DNA of 6,067 nucleotides from Saprospiraceae bacterium (lineage in GTDB: Bacteria > Bacteroidota > Bacteroidia > Chitinophagales > Saprospiraceae): NCBI GenBank assembly GCA_025455635.1, contig JALOMF010000273.1:1-6067 (forward strand), read 5' to 3'. The translations under genes and the position numbers were made by a program. Under the pieces are notes generated by a model. The model searched no databases and was not told the origin of the DNA. It was given only the letters and a program-made list of their open reading frames with translations. This document shows positions 4,701 through 6,067 of the stretch, piece after piece (positions within the stretch are counted from its first letter, which is position 1; each line of letters begins with the position of its first letter).

Positions 4701-6067
4701 GTCGCCCGCCCCACAAGGCGTACAGGCTACGGGCAGTAGGGTGAAGCACTGGCTCGTTGCGGAGCACACCAAGCCGTTCAACGTCGAAGTGACCACGACG
4801 TGGTAGGAAATGGCAGCGGTGATTCCAGCGGGCGGGTCATAGCTCGCCGCCGTTGCGCCCGCAATATCGGCGAAGGGGCCGCCACAGCCAGCCGTGCTGC
4901 TTTTCCATTGGTAGGTCAGTACACTGCCCGGCGGCGCACTTGCCCCCACGGTGATTGGAGCGGGGTCGCTGCCAGTGCACACAGGCAGTTCTGGGCCGGG
5001 CAGGCTGGCAAAAACACGGTTCACGTTGACCGTAACACAGTTGCTTGTTGCGACACAGTTCAACATATTGAGGCTTGAACTGACCAAAAGCCGGTAGTAA
5101 GTCGTTTCGGTCAGGCCGCTGGGCGGGTCATAAGTGGCACTGGTGGCCCCGTTGATGTTTGAAAAACCTGCGGTGCAGCTAGTGGTGCTTCGCTGCCACT
5201 GATAGAAAAGTGTGCCGGCCCCGGATGCTGCGGTCGTGGTTGTAAATGCCGCCGGATTGCCACCGTAGCAAATCGTTTGGTCGCTGCCAACCGTACCCGC
5301 ACTCACCGTGTTGACCGTCACCGTGATACAGTTACTTAAGGCGGTACAGGGCACACCGTTCAAAGTCGAGGTCGTCACTCGGCGGTAGTAGGTCGTTTGC
5401 GTCAAGCCACTCGGGGCATTGTAGGTGGCGCCGGTGGCCAAGGATATATTTGAAAAACCCTCAGAACAGCTTGTTGTACTGCTTTGCCACTGGTAGCTAA
5501 GCGTTCCGCTGCCCGTTGCCGCTGTCGTGACAGTGAACGCCGCTGGGTCTGCAGGCGAGCAGCGGGTCTGATCAGCGCCGACGGTACCACCCGTTACGGC
5601 GTTCAGGCGTATGATAATTTCTTGTGCTGGGCGGCAGCCAACTCCCTCATCAGGGTTAAGTATGGCATAAACATAATAGATACTGCTGGAGCTTGGGAAG
5701 TCAGCCGCATTGAACACATAAGTAGCTGTGAACGGCGATGCTCCACCAGTTGGCGTCACGGTCGAAATGACCGTGCCCGCATAAATGGCCGCTGACTCGG
5801 CCTGGGTAGGTGTCGCCCCCACCATTTGGTCGGTTGTGAAGCGGACAAACCGGATGCTGTTAGCTGTGTTTGTGGTGGTATTTACGGTTATATTCGAGCC
5901 TGTACCACCTGCGCAAACTGTTTGCGCAGCACTTGGATTGGTGATGGTTGGGCATGTTTTAAATCCGAAATCATAGCTATGGTTGTTTTGACCTGCGGCG
6001 CCTGTCAACACTGCGATTTGAGGCACCGAGCTGGACAAGACCCCATCGCTGTCCACTTCGTCGGGCT
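1773..6067 (-). CDS. Giant modular surface protein: SdrD B-like, Ig-like and propeller domains, N-terminus cut by window
   Basis: The frame is open from the right edge to the TGA at 1775-1773. A GTG at 6056 is not the start, because in-frame codons for Pro-Asp-Glu precede it and it sits inside an SdrD B-like module. Counting that Val as residue 1, the order is: 1-34 SdrD B-like tail (closing YDFGF); 35-154 module A, copy 1; 155-448 three tandem Ig-like modules with YQW cores; 450-550 SdrD B-like module (DFDADGIRDASET); 551-1048 propeller-like region; 1049-1207 SdrD B-like module (DTDLDGVQD, closing LDFGL); 1208-1326 module A, copy 2; 1327-1427 C-terminal module ending ACPPANVTKIPAGTN. Many paired cysteines and the lack of membrane segments fit an exported protein that folds outside the cytoplasm. 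DxDxDGxxD loops imply calcium binding. No type IX sorting domain (types A or B) is recognisable at the C-terminus. The molecular target is unknown. The neighbouring gene at 1613 is a shorter member of the same broad class. Confidence 0.93.
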   Translation of the reverse strand, partial: PDEVDSDGVLSSSVPQIAVLTGAAGQNNHSYDFGFKTCPTITNPSAAQTVCAGGTGSNITVNTTTNTANSIRFVRFTTDQMVGATPTQAESAAIYAGTVISTVTPTGGASPFTATYVFNAADFPSSSSIYYVYAILNPDEGVGCRPAQEIIIRLNAVTGGTVGADQTRCSPADPAAFTVTTAATGSGTLSYQWQSSTTSCSEGFSNISLATGATYNAPSGLTQTTYYRRVTTSTLNGVPCTALSNCITVTVNTVSAGTVGSDQTICYGGNPAAFTTTTAASGAGTLFYQWQRSTTSCTAGFSNINGATSATYDPPSGLTETTYYRLLVSSSLNMLNCVATSNCVTVNVNRVFASLPGPELPVCTGSDPAPITVGASAPPGSVLTYQWKSSTAGCGGPFADIAGATAASYDPPAGITAAISYHVVVTSTLNGLVCSATSQCFTLLPVACTPCGAGDLGGTAWIDFDADGIRDASETEEFSGITVNVYDCNNNLAGTTVTDVNGQWSLNDNGFTYPLRVEFSGIPAGMSPAFNGNNSGTSVRFVSASSCNVDMGLMNPSDYCDTNNPKTALSCYEPGNAVYGATGNIGKGIISFPYNSTGPTPTGMSGVADIYEVGTVWGMGWQANNKRIFTSSLLKRHSGLGPAGIGGIYVLDFSSGADSVETSFTLQGVMPANGGPAIDLGSVNRIGVDNQLPDNNTASSYDIDAFGKIGKVSYGDADVSPDGNTLWVVNLNQRALITVDISSTTAYPGTVRQYLMSSATGLPSCSNGVLRPWGLGFRNGKGYLGCMCTGENNGTDADLWGYVLSFDPANPTAFEVAASFPLDYKRERGVDFTPYNLFGESKWRRWASTWAETGFSITPSSELVYAQPAISDIDFADDGAMILGISDLFGYQMGFQNFLPISGNVNLTTVDAAGDILRLCKKGDTWIMEGAPGCEVQDNATRSSMGDDGPSGRGEFFYADYFDDTNALPTYNHNETFIGAVGVLKGTNEVMAVHYDPSNGFNFAFDLGVLWHNTTTGARSDEFRIVESGPAQSKGNGLGDFEFICAAAPKQIGNYVWIDTDLDGVQDPCEAGVNGIKVNLYEMVAGVATLVATTTTATVNGLPGAYYFTDYQQYGTGYDTLKDNSLYYIVIGETGGTHNWSASNGNINIGGVDYLLTNPNAGIGATPDLNDSDAFVFTTAGQAFTNYPVTTVTIGGAGYVNHSLDFGLKICPTITNPSAAQSLCVGATGSNITVRTTSNATNGIRFVRFSTDQMAGSTPTPAEAATIYAGTAISTVTPTGGASPYTATYVFNSADFATAGTYFVYAILNPDNGAVCRPTQEIIVTVRLLPDFTLALATVCPGDAPEVIIAGLTNGTPATSTMSINTGAFVPYAASPPNLTTAQGIVPNTTNTVTVRNEHGCETQKNIAVPNTVPLACPPANVTKIPAGTN
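1776..2078 (-). other. C-terminal module of the right protein, without a recognisable sorting signal
   Basis: Residues 1327-1427, from PDFTLALATVCPGDAPEVII through PYAASPPNLTTAQGIVPNTT and TVTVRNEHGCETQKNIAV to the end ACPPANVTKIPAGTN. It looks like one more Ig/PKD-like module with a Cys pair (VCPGD and HGCET) and a short Cys-Pro tail. I see neither the YPNP...G.Y.V pattern of type A nor the FTPNGDG/NRWG pattern of type B type IX sorting domains. No LPxTG motif or C-terminal membrane helix is visible either. Confidence 0.6.
2079..2435 (-). repeat. Dispersed module A, copy 2 (right CDS)
   Basis: This second copy of the Ig/PKD-like module runs from CPTITNPSAAQSLCVGATGS to CRPTQEIIVTVR. It again follows directly after the closing DFG(F/L)K of an SdrD B-like module, so the duplicated unit is probably SdrD B plus A rather than A alone. 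It differs from copy 1 by one residue in length around the AGTYFVYAILN segment. Confidence 0.8.
2436..2912 (-). other. Third SdrD B-like module of the right CDS
   Basis: Residues 1049-1207, from IGNYVWIDTDLDGVQDPCEA to NHSLDFGLK. It has the DTDLDGVQD calcium-type loop and the core strands IKVNLYEM and GAYYFTDY. A second acidic turn, TPDLNDSDAFVF, precedes the closing strand. At about 159 residues it is a long variant. A Cys in DPCEAG right after the loop may pair with the Cys in FICAAAP just before the module. Confidence 0.85.
2913..4406 (-). other. Region of about 500 residues resembling a beta-propeller
   Basis: Residues 551-1048 contain recurring blade-like segments. Examples are VWGMGWQANNKRIFTSSLLK followed by GGIYVLDF, then VSPDGNTLWVVNLNQRALIT, RPWGLGFRNGKGYLG with WGYVLSFDP, AISDIDFADDGAMILGISD, and GDILRLCKKG. 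The pattern 'small-D-G-N-x-L-hydrophobic-V-N' followed by a strand ending in V/I-D is typical of WD40-, NHL- or lactonase-type propellers. I could not count blades with certainty; six or seven would fit the length. It is flanked by SdrD B-like modules on both sides. No catalytic residues can be assigned. It may be the ligand-binding head of the protein, which is inference. Confidence 0.55.
4407..4709 (-). other. SdrD B-like module between the Ig tandem and the propeller
   Basis: Residues 450-550, from AGDLGGTAWIDFDADGIRDA through the strand ITVNVYDCNNNLAGTTVTD to CNVDMGL. The DFDADGIRD loop is a good calcium-binding pattern. The closing DFGF of other copies is degenerate here (VDMGL). At about 101 residues it is a compact module. 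It leads directly into NPSDYCDTNNP, a Cys-containing junction that starts the next region. Confidence 0.8.
4713..5594 (-). repeat. Three tandem Ig-like modules with four conserved cysteines each
   Basis: The modules lie at 5594-5304, 5303-5013 and 5012-4713, that is 97, 97 and about 100 residues. Each follows the same plan: a Cys near residue 12, an S/A-G-x-x-L-x-YQW core, a Cys in SST(T/A)(S/G)C, an AT-x-A-(T/S)-Y-(N/D)-x-P-(S/A)-G-(L/I)-T turn, a YY/SY strand, then two Cys spaced C-x5-C. Modules 1 and 2 share about 63 of 97 residues; module 3 is more diverged. The four cysteines recur at matching positions, which suggests two disulfides per module and folding in an oxidising compartment. 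The fold is probably Ig-like and serves as a spacer or binding stalk. Confidence 0.85.
5595..5954 (-). repeat. Dispersed module A, copy 1 (right CDS)
   Basis: About 120 residues, from CPTITNPSAAQTVCAGGTGS through RFVRFTTDQM, IYAGTVISTVTPTGGASP and YVYAILNPD to CRPAQEIIIR. It is an Ig/PKD-like module, beta-rich with a Cys near each end. It recurs at 2079-2435 with about 85 of 114 aligned residues identical by hand count. At DNA level the two copies differ mainly at codon third positions, so the duplication is not recent. Confidence 0.8.
5955..6067 (-). other. C-terminal tail of an SdrD B-like module (right CDS)
   Basis: The visible residues start at PDEVDSDGVLSSSVPQIAVL and end in NHSYDFGFK. 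The Asp-rich PDEVDSDG followed by a strand and the closing DFGF is the usual end of an SdrD B-like module. It matches the end of the later copy (PDLNDSDAF...NHSLDFGLK). Most of this module lies outside the window. Confidence 0.75.

Noticed and set aside
4713..5594. Regularly spaced repeats as a CRISPR or satellite array
   Set aside because: The 291-bp period is in frame, the identity is at protein level (about two-thirds), and the units encode Ig-like modules. There are no short identical repeats with unique spacers.
6054..6056. GTG as the start codon of the right CDS
   Set aside because: The frame stays open to the right edge (Pro-Asp-Glu), and the codon sits in the middle of an SdrD B-like acidic loop. 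No signal peptide follows. The true start is outside the window.

Overview
The window holds parts of two large, modular, secreted surface-type proteins, both encoded on the minus strand and separated by a 159-bp gap. There are no RNA genes, mobile elements, CRISPR arrays or metabolic genes. The modules are SdrD B-like repeats with DxNxDGxxD loops and DFGF ends, Ig/PKD-like modules with YQW cores, and a propeller-like region. This mix, together with start regions that lack a Shine-Dalgarno sequence, suggests a Bacteroidota genome. The base composition is near or slightly above half G+C by eye, which would fit Saprospiria-type lineages such as the Lewinella, Haliscomenobacter or activated-sludge groups. 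The taxonomic call is inference.

Right part (6067 to 1773, minus strand): a giant CDS that enters from beyond the right edge, so its N-terminus is not visible, and ends at a TGA at 1775-1773. About 1,430 residues are visible. In order from the N-terminal side they are: the tail of an SdrD B-like module; dispersed module A (copy 1); three tandem Ig-like modules of 97, 97 and about 100 residues, each with four matching cysteines; a second SdrD B-like module; a region of about 500 residues that reads like a beta-propeller; a third, larger SdrD B-like module; module A (copy 2, about 75% identical to copy 1); and a C-terminal module of about 100 residues ending in ACPPANVTKIPAGTN. I see no recognisable type IX secretion C-terminal sorting domain.

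Gap (1772 to 1614, minus strand): an imperfect hairpin followed by a short T-run just after the stop, then a 13-bp-spaced pair of CAGCCAG repeats, a small palindrome-like element, a weak candidate -7 box and an AT-rich leader before the next gene.

Left part (1613 to 1, minus strand): a second CDS of the same general type. It has a clear Sec signal peptide (about residues 1-30), two Ig-like modules of about 98 residues each, one complete SdrD B-like module and most of a second. It runs off the left edge without a stop. The two genes look like neighbouring members of one surface-protein family, probably extracellular, calcium-binding stalk or adhesin-like proteins. No function beyond that can be read from the window.
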